This document shows, piece by piece, positions 15,001-24,539 of a stretch of 64,000 nt of DNA. The notes below the pieces were generated by a model. That model was not told where the DNA came from. It searched no databases and saw only the letters and a program-made list of their open reading frames with translations. Each line of letters opens with the position of its first letter. The first letter of the stretch is position 1. Origin of the DNA: Pelecanus crispus (taxonomy: Eukaryota; Chordata; Aves; Pelecaniformes; Pelecanidae); assembly GCF_030463565.1 (NCBI RefSeq), contig NC_134649.1, forward strand, positions 33,691,044 to 33,755,043, read 5' to 3'. The translations under genes and the position numbers were made by a program.

Positions 15001-18000
15001 AAATACAAATGCAGTAAGTTTATGTGCTCCAGAGACTTGTTTTAATACAGAAATCAATAATTTTAGAGGAAAAAAAAAGGCTAAGTTTCTGAAAAAGTCA
15101 TATATATATATGACCTTCAATTAATTTTGAGCGCACTAATATGACAAGACTGACAGTTTAAGATTCTTCAAGGACTGCCTGTAAAGCCAACTGCTAGAAG
15201 GCATACATGGAGAGGTGATGAAATTCTATCATGCTGCACTGTCTCCCATACATAAATATACCATGTGAAATCTCCACCCATATTTATGCCATAAATTGCA
15301 TTTCTAGTGAGCTAAAATGCAAGAGTGTTTACATTCAGAGGTTTTCCTCCTCCCCACGTCTCCACCAAACTCTTCTGCGTAACAAATTTTGTGCACCTTT
15401 CTTATAAAACAGTTTTGGTCAAGTTCTGCTTTGCAGTGTTTAGCATATCTGTAGTGCTGTAAATTTTCATGATTTTCCAACCAGTCACGTCAAACTCTTT
15501 GCAGTTAAGTACTCACACCACCAAACACCATTCCTTCATCTCCTTAGATATTTAAAGGTGAAATATTTACTAATTTTTTTTAAGGTGTATAACTTCTAAA
15601 CCAGCTGTTAAATGAACAGCAGTGATTCCAGACTGCCTTTTGTTTACTTCCTGTACACATTACAAAAACCTGCCCATCTCACTTTACATGGAAAACTTGC
15701 ATTTCTACAGTATCCCTCATCCAACTTCACATACTTCAGTATTGTCAAGAAAAAGACAAGCACCTCACTTTACAGATGACAGAGCTGCCCACAGGAAGCC
15801 TGGGACACAGGTGTGACTGCAACCACTAAGTCCCAAATTCCAGAGCAGCTGATGCAACTGCATCCCCTCCTCCCTGCCTGTTAAGTAGTCAGTTTACACC
15901 CATTCAAGGAAGCCACAGTATTTTCCTTAAATACCAAAACTAGTATTTACATTTAAAACAGCTGCAAAAGACAGGAAAAGCAGGAAGGCAATTTCAGGCC
16001 AAATGCATAGCAGGAAACAAATGAAGCACTGGCAGCCTTGAGGCCTTTCAGCAATCAGCCAGTCTTCAGTGAGAATCTAGCTGGACCAGCACATGCAGGA
16101 GAAATACCTAGTAAAAGTGCTCATACTTTTCTAACCCAACAGAAAAAACATGAACAAGTGCAGTATTTTCTTCTGCTGGATTTATCCATACCTTACCTTC
16201 CACCCTAACAACTCCAACAAGAATCACATTTTTAGAAGTACCTTCAAAATTACACAGACCTGTGGGCCTGCCTGATATACTTTAAAGGATTTAATCTCAC
16301 AACTGTCAAATGGATGTCATTAAAATAAGTCTCCTTCTATTGATATTATGAGCTCTGAAATACAGAGCACAATGCGAAGCACACATAAGAAAAGAGCTTC
16401 TTTCAAAAAACAAGGATCTAAATAGGACCACTGCCACCTTGATTACTACATGTTAATGGATAAAGATGCAGCTTGCTAGTGCTGTATTTCCTTTCTCACC
16501 TTTACCAGATTTGACTGACTTTTACACCATGTAATTTCTTCACTTCTGCTCCAGTACAGGTCTTTATCACGTCCTTAAGTGCCACTAATCTAATTTTGAA
16601 CACTAAACAAAAATGATAATTTTTGTAAAACATTTCACCTTGTGACTAATTTTGTAGGATTTCTGTTTTCATTTAAAGATCTATCCCTACACTTCTAATG
16701 GCTTGGGTCTATTTCACACAAACTGGCTGCAGTCTTGGAGTCCTGCTAACAGTTTTAGGAGGTTTACACGCAGGTAAGCTCAATGCCATGACTCCTTCAA
16801 AAATGGAGCAATAGAATCAAAGTAGGAACCCAATACTGGTAAATTTTGCCTTTCAAACACCCTACTTTTAAAGCTCCCAAGAAAAATCACATTAAACCAG
16901 TATGGTATTTCTAGAACCATAATAATTAAAAAAGAAATCTGGCCTTGAAAAAAATAAGCTTCCTTGGGCTTAGCTGCAGTGGCTTAAAATGTTATCCCCA
17001 ACTATCATCCAATCTGCTGAACACTACCTGCAGCAAAGTTATACGCCTGAACTACAGCTCAGTCTAGCACATTAACAGTAGTACCAAAGGTTGGCTATAC
17101 CACAATACTAGGTTGGCAGGCTGAAGCATTAAAGTAGCTAACATGTCACCTCCTGTGTCCACAACACCCAGTGGAATAAGGGGGCAGATAACATTTTGAC
17201 ATTTTCTCAACTAAATTCACTTGAATTTCTCATTCACTGCTCTTGTAAAATACTCATGAAAATTCTCAACACCAACATTAACACTGCTGAGTCTTGGTTC
17301 ACACCTGAAATGGAAGTTTCTAGTCACCATGCCACAAGTCTCACCATGCCTCTTGGCTGATCAGGGACTGTGAAAACAAACTTGCTTGGGGGACAAACCA
17401 CATCCCAACACACACAGTGGTAACATCTCAACAGCTGCAGTACCATTTCTGTGAATACACATTACATAGCTAACATGACAGAAAGAGATTAAGCAATTTT
17501 CAAGAATTTATTTTAAGCTTCTAACCAACTCTGTCACTGAATGCTCATGACATTTTTGACTGTAAATATGGCTACTCAGCACCAGACAGTCATTCCCACA
17601 CAATGATGTTTCAAGGGTTGTCAGCTGGAAAGGAGTTAGGCCCTTCATGTACTACAGCTGTGTAAATGCTCTGTCCTATTAAAAATTCAGAAATCACTCT
17701 CCCATTGCTCCATTTTCTCTGGGTACCTTTTCAGAGGCAGTAACCTGAAGCATTACTTGTAACTATTACACAACTTTACAAATACTGTCTTTCTAGACCA
17801 CTGCTCCCCTTTTCCATGTTCCTACAGCAGGAAGAAACCTTATGCCTTTATGTGCATTCTACAAAAAAAAAAAATCATTCAAATCACACTAAGAAGCAGA
17901 AAGCATTTTTAGTTATGTAACTAAAGGGTGGTGTGCTCAAGATGTTTTGCCTGCAATTATGCTCAGGTCTGTTTTATGATGAGCTTCTTCCTGAAAAACA

Positions 18001-18923
18001 GACCAATTAACTCTGGGTACAATGCAACCAGTTAAAAAAAGTTATACATGAAAAATTTAATTCCTTCCCCAAACTAAAACACTGCTGACAATCTTCCCCG
18101 TTTGTAGGGTAAGAGAAAAACTATCTATTCCAAATCATCTCATTTCCTCTGAAAATAAGACTGGCTTTTCAAAAGGGATTTTTACAGTATTTTCACCTGA
18201 AGATTTCCTACTACATTTAGACCAGCTTTAAAAGCTACATTTACTCGATAAGAATTTTTCATAATCACACGTATGTATACACGCACATATACACACACAG
18301 ATATACATGGGCAAGAACATGACATTTGCAAACTCAGCCTCCACTAAACACCAGCTCTCCCAAAGGGCCAAAGCTACGAGGAGCTCAGGGGGCCGATTTT
18401 CGCTGGCTGGACACCCACAGCCCTGCTCCTACGCGCCTTCGGGGCTGATTTCCCAGAACACGCGTCCCTTCACGGCGGCAGAAACCGCTCCGAAACTTCT
18501 GCCAAATTATTCTTGCTCTGGCTTTAGCGTGGGTACAAAAGCGGGCCGAGCACTGCTGCCTGGCTTCCTCAGAGCCGGGAGGAAGGGAAGACGGCGGCAC
18601 TAAGTAGGCAGCAGCGCAGCACCAAGCCCGGCCTCAGCCCGCTCCCCCCGGTACCCCGCAGGCTGCCTGAGGCGGCGGCGCGGCGGGCCCGCTACCCCAC
18701 ACCTCCCCCCTCGCTGCCACCATCACCCGCCGCCCGGCACGTCCCTCACGGCCTCCCCGCTTGCGTCCGCGGGACCCCCGGCACCGGCTGCGCCGTTCCT
18801 CCCGCACCAGCCCGCAGCCTCCCTCCGGCCCCGCACCGTGTAGGTCTCCACCAGCTCGGAACCCAGGACTCGGGCCTCCCGCGGGGGCTCCTCGCCGTCC
18901 TCGCCCCCCGCCGCCGCTTCCAT
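1..18923 (-). CDS. NISCH: Nischarin (imidazoline receptor candidate), N-terminal third, 12 coding exons, partial
   Basis: Nischarin is a cytosolic and endosomal scaffold. Its PX domain binds phosphoinositides, and the protein is known to bind integrin alpha-5 and to restrain Rac1, PAK1 and LIMK signalling. Joining the 12 minus-strand exons listed separately gives an open frame of about 449 residues, against roughly 1,500 in the mammalian protein. It starts at 18921-18923 and runs off the left edge. Visible parts: a PX domain at about residues 17-130, with KHRYSDF at 45-51 and the LLPPKK loop at 68-73; a linker at about 130-280; and leucine-rich repeats at about 285-430 with repeated LxxLDLSxNxI patterns. 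All splice sites are GT-AG. All introns are phase 0 except the phase-1 intron between exons 4 and 5. The coiled-coil, integrin-binding and C-terminal regions lie outside the window. Identity rests on continuous match to my recollection of human NISCH across every exon. Confidence 0.96.
496..624 (-). CDS. NISCH: NISCH exon 11 (last LRR and cap)
   Basis: It encodes 43 residues, [16 protein letters not shown] to [11 protein letters not shown]. The [18 protein letters not shown] segment is the typical LRR C-terminal cap. The CAG acceptor is at 627-625 and the GTAAGC donor at 495-490. Confidence 0.96.
826..1011 (-). CDS. NISCH: NISCH exon 10 (LRRs)
   Basis: It encodes 62 residues from [15 protein letters not shown] to [11 protein letters not shown], spanning nearly three LRR units with LxxLDLSxN spacing. 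The acceptor is TAG (1014-1012) and the donor GTAACT. The intron to exon 11 is only 201 nt. Confidence 0.96.
1477..1545 (-). CDS. NISCH: NISCH exon 9 (LRR)
   Basis: It encodes 23 residues, [23 protein letters not shown], exactly one LRR unit. The acceptor is TAG (1548-1546) and the donor GTAAGT (1476-1471). The intron to exon 10 (1012-1476) holds only a short G-rich run near 1437-1450. Confidence 0.95.
1546..2765 (-). other. NISCH: NISCH intron 8
   Basis: This is AT-rich intronic sequence with a short A/T run near 2700-2755. I see no RNA gene, repeat or further exon. Confidence 0.85.
2766..2918 (-). CDS. NISCH: NISCH exon 8 (start of leucine-rich repeats)
   Basis: It encodes 51 residues, [17 protein letters not shown] to SISQIDDSV. 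The last 20 residues form the first clear LRR ([16 protein letters not shown]). The TAG acceptor is at 2921-2919 and the GTGAG donor at 2765. Both ends are phase 0. Confidence 0.95.
3491..3586 (-). CDS. NISCH: NISCH exon 7
   Basis: It encodes 32 residues, [16 protein letters not shown] to [10 protein letters not shown]. The C-terminal half ([13 protein letters not shown]) is nearly identical to the mammalian segment, while the first half is more divergent. The acceptor is TAG and the donor GTAAGA. The intron to exon 8 (2919-3490) shows nothing further. Confidence 0.93.
3587..5243 (-). other. NISCH: NISCH intron 6, with a poly-C tract
   Basis: AT-rich intron. The only notable feature is an uninterrupted run of 16 C (16 G on the transcribed strand) at 4387-4402. 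No exon is recognised. Confidence 0.85.
5244..5339 (-). CDS. NISCH: NISCH exon 6
   Basis: It encodes 32 residues, [16 protein letters not shown] to [10 protein letters not shown], in the linker between the PX domain and the LRRs. The TAG acceptor is at 5342-5340 and the GTATGA donor at 5243-5238. Both ends are phase 0. Confidence 0.94.
5340..6820 (-). other. NISCH: NISCH intron 5
   Basis: Intronic sequence with an alternating ATATGCATATG-like stretch at about 6511-6540. Nothing else is recognised. Confidence 0.85.
6821..6984 (-). CDS. NISCH: NISCH exon 5
   Basis: The exon runs from the split glycine through [20 protein letters not shown] to [10 protein letters not shown]. This 54-residue linker segment is very like the mammalian one. 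The CAG acceptor is at 6987-6985 and the GTGAGC donor at 6820-6815. Confidence 0.95.
6985..8598 (-). other. NISCH: NISCH intron 4
   Basis: AT-rich intron with a poly-T run at 7168-7186. Open frames here (for example 7441-7833 plus) have no recognisable protein features. Confidence 0.85.
8599..8647 (-). CDS. NISCH: NISCH exon 4 (short)
   Basis: This is a 49-nt exon encoding [16 protein letters not shown] plus the first base of the next glycine codon. It lies between a TAG acceptor (8650-8648) and GTAAAG donor (8598-8593). It is too short to appear as an open frame but matches the mammalian protein right after the PX domain. The split codon joins perfectly to exon 5, the only phase-1 intron seen in this gene. 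Confidence 0.93.
8648..12007 (-). other. NISCH: NISCH intron 3
   Basis: This 3.4-kb AT-rich intron has a poly-T run at about 8755-8767. I see no RNA gene, mobile element or alternative exon. Confidence 0.85.
12008..12190 (-). CDS. NISCH: NISCH exon 3 (rest of PX domain)
   Basis: It encodes 61 residues running from [16 protein letters not shown] to [10 protein letters not shown]. It includes the proline-containing PX membrane loop and the C-terminal PX helix ([18 protein letters not shown]). The CAG acceptor is at 12193-12191 and the GTAAGT donor follows at 12007. The 752-nt intron to exon 2 shows no other feature. Confidence 0.96.
12943..13026 (-). CDS. NISCH: NISCH exon 2 (PX domain core)
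   Basis: It encodes 28 residues, starting [13 protein letters not shown] and ending DLHEK, and carries the basic KHRYSDF motif that lines the phosphoinositide pocket in PX domains. The CAG acceptor is at 13029-13027 and the GTAAGG donor at 12942-12937. Both ends are phase 0. Confidence 0.95.
13027..18836 (-). other. NISCH: NISCH intron 1
   Basis: The largest intron in the window, 5.8 kb. It is AT-rich with short simple repeats: a TA run at about 15101-15112 and CA/TA-alternating sequence at 18268-18306. GC rises sharply from about 18380 towards the promoter CpG island. No coding exon is recognised in it. Confidence 0.85.
18837..18923 (-). CDS. NISCH: NISCH exon 1, coding part
   Basis: It encodes 29 residues, starting [12 protein letters not shown] and ending GSELVETYT. 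The end matches the conserved start of the mammalian protein just before the PX core; the first 15 or so residues are acidic and divergent. The start ATG at 18921-18923 is the only one in frame with the conserved block. The donor is GTGCGG at 18836-18831, weak beyond the GT, but joining here gives an exact in-frame junction with exon 2. Confidence 0.9.
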
Positions 18924-19040
18924 GACGCCACGAGAAGCACAGGGGACCGGCCGCCGCCGCGCTCACGCTGTCACCGCTCCCCTCCGGTTGTCGCCGCCAC
19001 CGCCGCCCGCACCGGCCCCCGGCCCGGCCCGCGCTCCTAC

Positions 19041-19053
19041 CGCCGCCATCTTG
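19041..19053 (-). promoter_or_regulatory. YY1-type element near the likely NISCH transcription start
   Basis: The minus strand reads AAGATGGCGGCGG about 120 nt upstream of the NISCH start codon. This is the YY1 consensus often found just downstream of the start in TATA-less vertebrate promoters. The transcription start is therefore probably within a few tens of bases of 19060. That placement is inference. Confidence 0.55.
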
Positions 19054-19120
19054 GCTTAACCCCCTCAGGGCGCGGCCCGCCCCGCCCGCCGCCTCTTTCT
19101 TGGCAGCCGCCGGCGGTGGC

Positions 19121-19302
19121 AGAGGCGGGGCTTGCCGCTGGGAGAGGCGGGGCCTGGCGCTGGGGGAGGCGGGGCCTGGCGCTGGGGGAGGCGGGGCTTG
19201 GCGCTGGGGGAGGCGGGGCTTGGCGCTGGGGAGGCGGGGCTTGGCGCTGGGGGCGGGGCTTGGCGCTGGGAGAGGCGGGGCCTGGCGCTGGGGAGGCGGG
19301 GC
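19121..19302. repeat. GC-box minisatellite upstream of NISCH (about 8 units of 20-22 bp)
   Basis: A tandem array of the unit AGGCGGGGCYTGGCGCTGGGGG, with small length differences (some units lose one or two G). Each unit carries GGCGGGGC, the Sp1/KLF GC-box core, so about nine GC boxes lie in phase 200-380 bp upstream of the NISCH ATG. Open frames on both strands through it are repeat artefacts. Confidence 0.9.
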
Positions 19303-19380
19303 TATGGCCCATCGGGGTGAGGTTTCGGGTGTGGAGGCGCGCATGCGTGCGGGCGCTGCTGCGCGTGGTACGGCGCGCGC

Positions 19381-19630
19381 GTGAGCTGCTGAGTGGTGCT
19401 GTGCCGCGCTGTGCGGCGCAGCGCTGTGCAATGCAATGCAATGCAATGCAATGCAGAGCAGGGCTGTGCAATGTAGTGCAATGCTCTGCAGCGCTGTGCG
19501 GTGCAACACAGTGCTGTGCCGTGCCGTGCCGTGCAATGCAACGCAGCGTACGCGCAATGCTCTGCTGTCCGACGTAGTGCTGGGCAATGCCACGCTGTAC
19601 GGCAGCATGGCGTGCGGTGCGCTGCAATGT
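19381..19630. repeat. Degenerate 5-bp satellite (GTGCA/ATGCA-type)
   Basis: The sequence keeps a strict 5-base register from 19381 to about 19550, built of pentamers such as GTGCA, ATGCA, GTGCT, GTGCC and GCGCT, with a run of ATGCA at 19431-19455. The register slips by one near 19551-19560 and the repeat then fades out by about 19630. Both strands stay open in several frames because the pentamers rarely make a stop. Confidence 0.85.
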
Positions 19631-20676
19631 AGGCAGCTCAAGGAGGTTCAGGCCTGTCCAAGCTGGCCGAAGGCAGCTGCAGACTGGTGCGCGCAACACG
19701 CGCGGTGCAGGTGTGGCAACACAGGAAGGGGCAACGCAGGTGGATACTGGCACAGGGCGTTTGAGATTGAACTGCGGAGGGCTGATCTCCCCAGTAGCGG
19801 TGTGGCTGTGCTGCTGCGCTCATGAGCATCTGCATCTGCAAGCGGTGCTGGCGGCGGTCCAAAGCGGCGCCCTGCCCCAGGCACAAACAGCTCTTGGTGG
19901 AGATCTGTGGCCACCATGTGCTGCTGAAGGCTTGGACGCTGTCGCATTGGGTAGAGGTGCCGCTGCAGTGGTTCTGTGACCAAGGTGCCTGCTGCCACCT
20001 CAAAAACAGAGCTGAGGAGCTGGGCTGATGGGCCAGACCTGCATGGACTTGGCCCAGGGCCTCAAGGATGAACCCAGAGTGAACTCAGGGTGTAGTCTGA
20101 GGTGACTTCACTGATGTTATGAACTCCGCTTACCTCAAGGCAGTGTTCCACAGAGCACAGGGAAGTGTTTCAAATCTGTGCGCACTAAAGGGGATCTTGC
20201 CAGGAATTTGTAATAGAAGTGGACAATCCTGAAGGATGGGGAGCAAATCCTCCTCGGCCTTTTCCCAGTGAATCTAAGTTGCCCCAAGAGGGAGTCACAG
20301 GAGGTCTGGGTAGAAAAGCACCTTCCAGCAAAATTAAGGTGACCTCTCTCTGTCCTTCCTTATGCTACCTAAGGCAGGATACTATTAGCATCAGTGTAGC
20401 ATCCTTAATAATAGCAGAAGTGCCAAATGCTCTGGGTGCACGTGTGACTTTTGAAGTTGTCTGGATGGAAAGTATTTCCTCAGCAGAAGGGAGCTACAGT
20501 GCAGAGGGAGTAACGCTACAAGGGTAATGCTGGCATCTGGCAGGTGCAACCAGGACCAGGGTGGCAGATAAGCAAACACACCTCTGGAAATGCAGCTGGA
20601 TAAACCTGTTTTGATTTTATTTTCACTGCAAAACACTTTCCCTTGATCAGGACTTAGCCAAAAGATGATATAGTGT
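19631..20676. other. NISCH-TNNC1 intergenic segment, proximal part
   Basis: GC-rich sequence grades into ordinary unique sequence. No exon or recognisable element is seen. Open frames near 19587-20028 are by-products of base composition. Confidence 0.6.
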
Positions 20677-20681
20677 AAGGA

Positions 20682-21232
20682 TGTCGTGGTTTAGCCCCAA
20701 CCAGCAACTAAGCACCATGCAGCCGCTCGCTCACTCCCCCTACCCTGATGGGATGGGGGAGAGAATCAGAGGAGTAAGAGTGAGAAACACTCCTGGGTTG
20801 AGATAAGAACAGTTTAATAATTGAAATAAAGTAAAACAGTAGTAGTAATAACAACAATGTAATAATGATAATAATAATATACAAAGCAAGTGATGCACAA
20901 TGCAATTGCTCACCACCCACCAACCGATACCCAGACAGCTCCCGAGCAGCGATCGCTGCTCCTCGGCCAAACACCCCCAGTTTATATACTGAGCATGATG
21001 TCATATGGTATGGAGTAGCCCTTTGGTCAGTTTGGATCAACTATCCTGGCTGTGCCCCCTCCCAGTTTGTTGTGCACCTGGCAGAGCATGGGAAGCTGAA
21101 AAGTCTTTGACTAGCATAAGCAGTATTTAGCAACAACTAAAACACCAGTGTGTTATCAACATTCTTCTCATATTAAATCCAAAACACAGCACTATGCCTG
21201 CTACTAGGAAGAAAATAGTGGAAACCAGGACA
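20682..21232 (-). mobile_element. Solo LTR of an ERVL-like avian endogenous retrovirus, copy 1
   Basis: About 551 bp, bounded by TG...CA ends, with a perfect 5-bp target duplication AAGGA at 20677-20681 and 21233-21237. In minus orientation it has a TATA box (TATATAAAC, about 20981-20989), a CRE-like TGACATCA just upstream at about 20997-21004, and an ATTAAA poly(A) signal at 20818-20813. It is clearly homologous along its length to the copy at 34317-34866, but lacks about 12 bp near the plus-strand right end. There is no internal viral sequence. The family name is from recall. Confidence 0.9.
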
Positions 21233-21237
21233 AAGGA

Positions 21238-24200
21238 AAAAACACATATAGTAAAGGCAGCCCAAGAGGGATTTTCTAGTGCTGTTGCAGCGTCGGCAGG
21301 AGCTGCTGCTGAGCTCAGTGTCTTGATGAGATAATAAGTGGTTTCAGAAAGCAACTTTAATTAAGCTTCCTGTGAATGTCCCATCTCCTTAATTAAATAA
21401 CAATTTGCAGTGCTCGCACATCTGTTGGTTTTGATAGGTACCCTTCTCCTTTCCTAAAGCAATTTCTGCCTGCGGGAGCCAAGGTGGCATGTGGTGTGAC
21501 AGCCCTGTCCTGGCTGCCAGAGAAGATGCATCAATGGGAGCGACACAGCTGGGGAAGGAGGCAAACAGGGGCTCATTCAGCTAAAACCCTCCAAGGAAGA
21601 TTTAGGTAGCAGTAAAATCCCAGATTTTTTTTTTTTTTTCCCCATGGGGTGTCAGCATGCTTCTCTTGAAGGAAACTAGTTTTAACTGGGGAAATTGCAC
21701 TCCAGGTGACCATTTAGCCTGTGACACATTCCTGAGGGAAGAAGCCGCAGTGCTTAAAGGGCTTTGAGGGGTGCCCTGTACAGTGAAAAGGGACACTGGA
21801 GCATTTTGCTGCAGTTTGGAACCATGGCAGACTGCCCAAGCAGCACTGCAAACACCCCTGACCTCAAACAAAGTTGCAACTTAGTTGGACTTCTGCTTTT
21901 TATTTCCTTATATTTGACCTGAAGGATGCCTCTGCTTGTTTTGTAGTGGGTTACAGCTGCCTGGAAAGGAAAACCTGAACTGAAATTTTGGAGAAAAAAG
22001 TGCAGTAAACCCTTCCACTTTTCTCAGTACCTTGGATTGACTGACAAGTGCAACAGCACTTCAGGATGCAGCTGAAGCCCAAGCTGACGCTCAGTACCTA
22101 ACCGCAGCAACAGCCGGTGCGCCACTGAGCCTGCTGTGCACCCGGATTAAGGGCACTTTTGTTAGCAGCTCTCCTCAGGCTATAGATAGCCATGCTCTAT
22201 CTCTGCCATGTGTCTCACACGGGGAGGCAAGAGAAGTCACAGGAGCAGATTGGTTTCCCTGGGCCACCCCCATACCTGCTGCAGCAGCCTCCCCCTGCAC
22301 TTTGCATGGCAGAGGCTCTGGGTTTCTCTACAAAACACTAATTCCCAACTCTTTTATAAGCAAACTGCTCCAGAGAGCCAGGGGATGCTGGAAGCTTCAG
22401 CTCTGAGCAGCAAGTGGGGAGGCAGAGGTTGGTGTCATACCCCTCGCCTGTGCCTCCCTCCCCAGGAGGAACATCACCTCTCACTGCCAGATGGATTTCA
22501 TTCTTCCCCTGTAGGCATGACTGGTGTTCTGCAAGTCTCTGTTTGCATCAGGCATTTGCAGAAGTGTAGCTTTCCCATGTCAGCGTTCACAGTGGAAGTG
22601 ACCTAGAGTTGCCCTCTCTAAGCAGACAGAGACCCTTCTTCCCCATCCCGACCTGGATTTCATCCCAGCTCCTCCGGGAGTGCAGCTGCGACCCTTTGAA
22701 GGCAATGTTAGAGCTCCCGTTCCTGCTGTGCATCAGCCCTAGATATATTCTGACGCATCCCAGGGGCTGTTTTCAGGGGGATGACTCAGAGCCATCGCCT
22801 CCCAGGATGGAGGGATGGGGCCAGGCGTGCCGCAGTGCCTGACAGTGACTGGGGCCAGTACCCGCCACCCCGCCAGCTCCGCAGGGAATCTCATGGGGGA
22901 AAGCCACCCAGGGCTGGGGTTCACCTCAGGGCAGCACTTCATTGGAAGGGTCTCCATGTGAGTGCCCAGGAGGGTTTGTGTGATGGTTCAGCGGTGGGAG
23001 ACAGCAGGTCCCCCATCCCAGCCTGTGCCCTCACCTACAAAGAGGCTCCAATGCCCTTTAACAAAACATTTACTACCCTTTGCAGCTTTTGATGCCTTTT
23101 CTTTGCTCAAGGCAACCAAAATATTAATATATTCCAATTCTGAAGGCTAACATACTTCAAAAATTAATGCCTTAAATGCAACTATTTTCCTTTTTAATAC
23201 ATCTGCCATCCCCATGCTGAGAAGAGGCAGAGCCCAGCGGAAGCTTGGGTAAATCACCGCCAGCAGGCGCCTGCAGGACTGCAGTTCATAGCAGGCTCTG
23301 CAGCAAGTTAATCTTCTGGAACTACAAAACCTGGGAGGATGTGGTGTGGGGACATGGCTCTGTGCTCCCCTGCACCTTCGCTTCTTGCTGACACCAATCC
23401 AGCTGACTGGTTAATGCCAATTTGGCTAGGCATTACATAGGGACAGCAGGTTTTTTTGCATGCAACATGATTTCTATTAAAGGAAGAAGGGATTTTTAGA
23501 AGAGATGAGACCTAACAGCTGCATTCATAATATTTTCAGTTTTGCTAACTAATGCCCATTATGAGCTAGCTAGAGGCGAGAGTTTGTCACCCTGAGACAC
23601 CAGAGCCATCCTTTGGACACAAGAGGGAGTCCTGAATCACCAAAAAGAGAGGTTTTGCTTTGGTTGCTGTGGATTAAAATGCTTTTCCCTGCACTGAGAA
23701 AACGCTGGTCATCACTTGGAGGCCTTTGGTGTGTTTTGCTCTCCACCGTGGTGGGGTATATCCACGGTAAATACAGGAGAATGGGTTTTCCCCATTTGCA
23801 GTGGGCACAGGCCAGCTCACTGGTTGGGTGAAGTGAGTCCCAGTTTCCTAAAGGACTGGGAATGGTCCCTGAAATCAAGCACAGCTGACAGCCACGCCCC
23901 CATTTTGCAGCCCCAGCTAAATGCAGAAAACGGAGGCAAAGCTCCATCTGCCTCCACGCTTCTCCCCATCATCAGGACCGCACGTTCCCCCCAGGCTCCG
24001 TGCCCACATGCACGTGGCATCGGCTCCTCGGAGGGCATTGGCCCCAGCCACATGTCCCCCAGCAGCATGTCCCCCCATGGGCTTGGGGACAGGGAGGTCC
24101 TGACACCCACTGCCCCTGGCGGACATTTGCTGCTGGACAGGGATATTTTGGGAGTCATGCCTTTCCTGTATTACCCAGTTTAATTAGGCACGGTATAATC

Positions 24201-24430
24201 TTTCTAATGCAGCTTCCAGAGGGGAAACACACAAGAAGTGGAGGTGACATAGTGACATATGTCCAGTCAGGACAGCCAAACACTGCAATATATCAGCAAG
24301 AGTCCTGCCGAAACTGGGCTGAAAAGGCTCGCTCGTTCCCATGTCAAAGTCACAAGGAAACCTCCAGCTGCCCCAAAGCGGGGCTGGGGCTGGCCCCAGA
24401 CGTGCCAGCTTCAGGTTCAGCAGTGTCCCC
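21238..24430. other. NISCH-TNNC1 intergenic segment, distal part
   Basis: Unique sequence of mixed GC with no exon I recognise. AT-rich blocks near 21355-21410 and 23085-23205 could be regulatory for the head-to-head gene pair, but I have no direct evidence. Open frames at 22208-22606 and 23716-24183 have low-complexity, unstructured translations. Confidence 0.5.
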
Positions 24431-24452
24431 ATCCCAAGGCACGCAGGCGAGG

Positions 24453-24459
24453 CATTCCT
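24453..24459 (+). promoter_or_regulatory. MCAT (TEAD-binding) motif upstream of TNNC1
   Basis: CATTCCT about 160 bp upstream of the TNNC1 ATG matches the MCAT element used by TEAD factors in many cardiac and skeletal muscle promoters, including troponin genes. A single motif match is weak evidence, but its position fits. Confidence 0.45.
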
Positions 24460-24530
24460 GCAGGGACGGGGATGGGGCGGGCGTGCGGGGCTGCTGGTGG
24501 GCTGGTCACGTCCCCCGGGGCGGGCAGCCC

Positions 24531-24539
24531 CCTATATCA
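24531..24539 (+). promoter_or_regulatory. TATA-like box of TNNC1
   Basis: CCTATATCA lies about 80 bp upstream of the ATG at 24614. This puts the transcription start near 24560-24570 and gives a 5'UTR of about 50 nt. Flanking sequence is GC-rich, so the AT core stands out. The TSS is inferred. Confidence 0.55.

Larger units (their letters stand above)
18560..19640. promoter_or_regulatory. NISCH: CpG island spanning NISCH exon 1 and promoter
   Basis: Dense CpG and very high GC begin in the start of NISCH intron 1. They run through exon 1 and the 5'UTR and on through the upstream tandem arrays. No TATA box is seen at a suitable distance upstream of the NISCH ATG, so this looks like a TATA-less housekeeping-type promoter. 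Confidence 0.8.

Noticed and set aside
19121-19302. The 22-bp array as a CRISPR-like array
   Set aside because: Units abut directly with no unique spacers, and the context is a vertebrate promoter. It is a minisatellite.
18634-19641. 335-codon minus-strand open frame (and the 238-codon frame at 19037-19753) over the NISCH promoter
   Set aside because: It runs through the CpG island, the GC-box minisatellite and the 5-bp satellite in a frame different from NISCH exon 1. Its translation simply repeats the tandem units, so it is a composition artefact.
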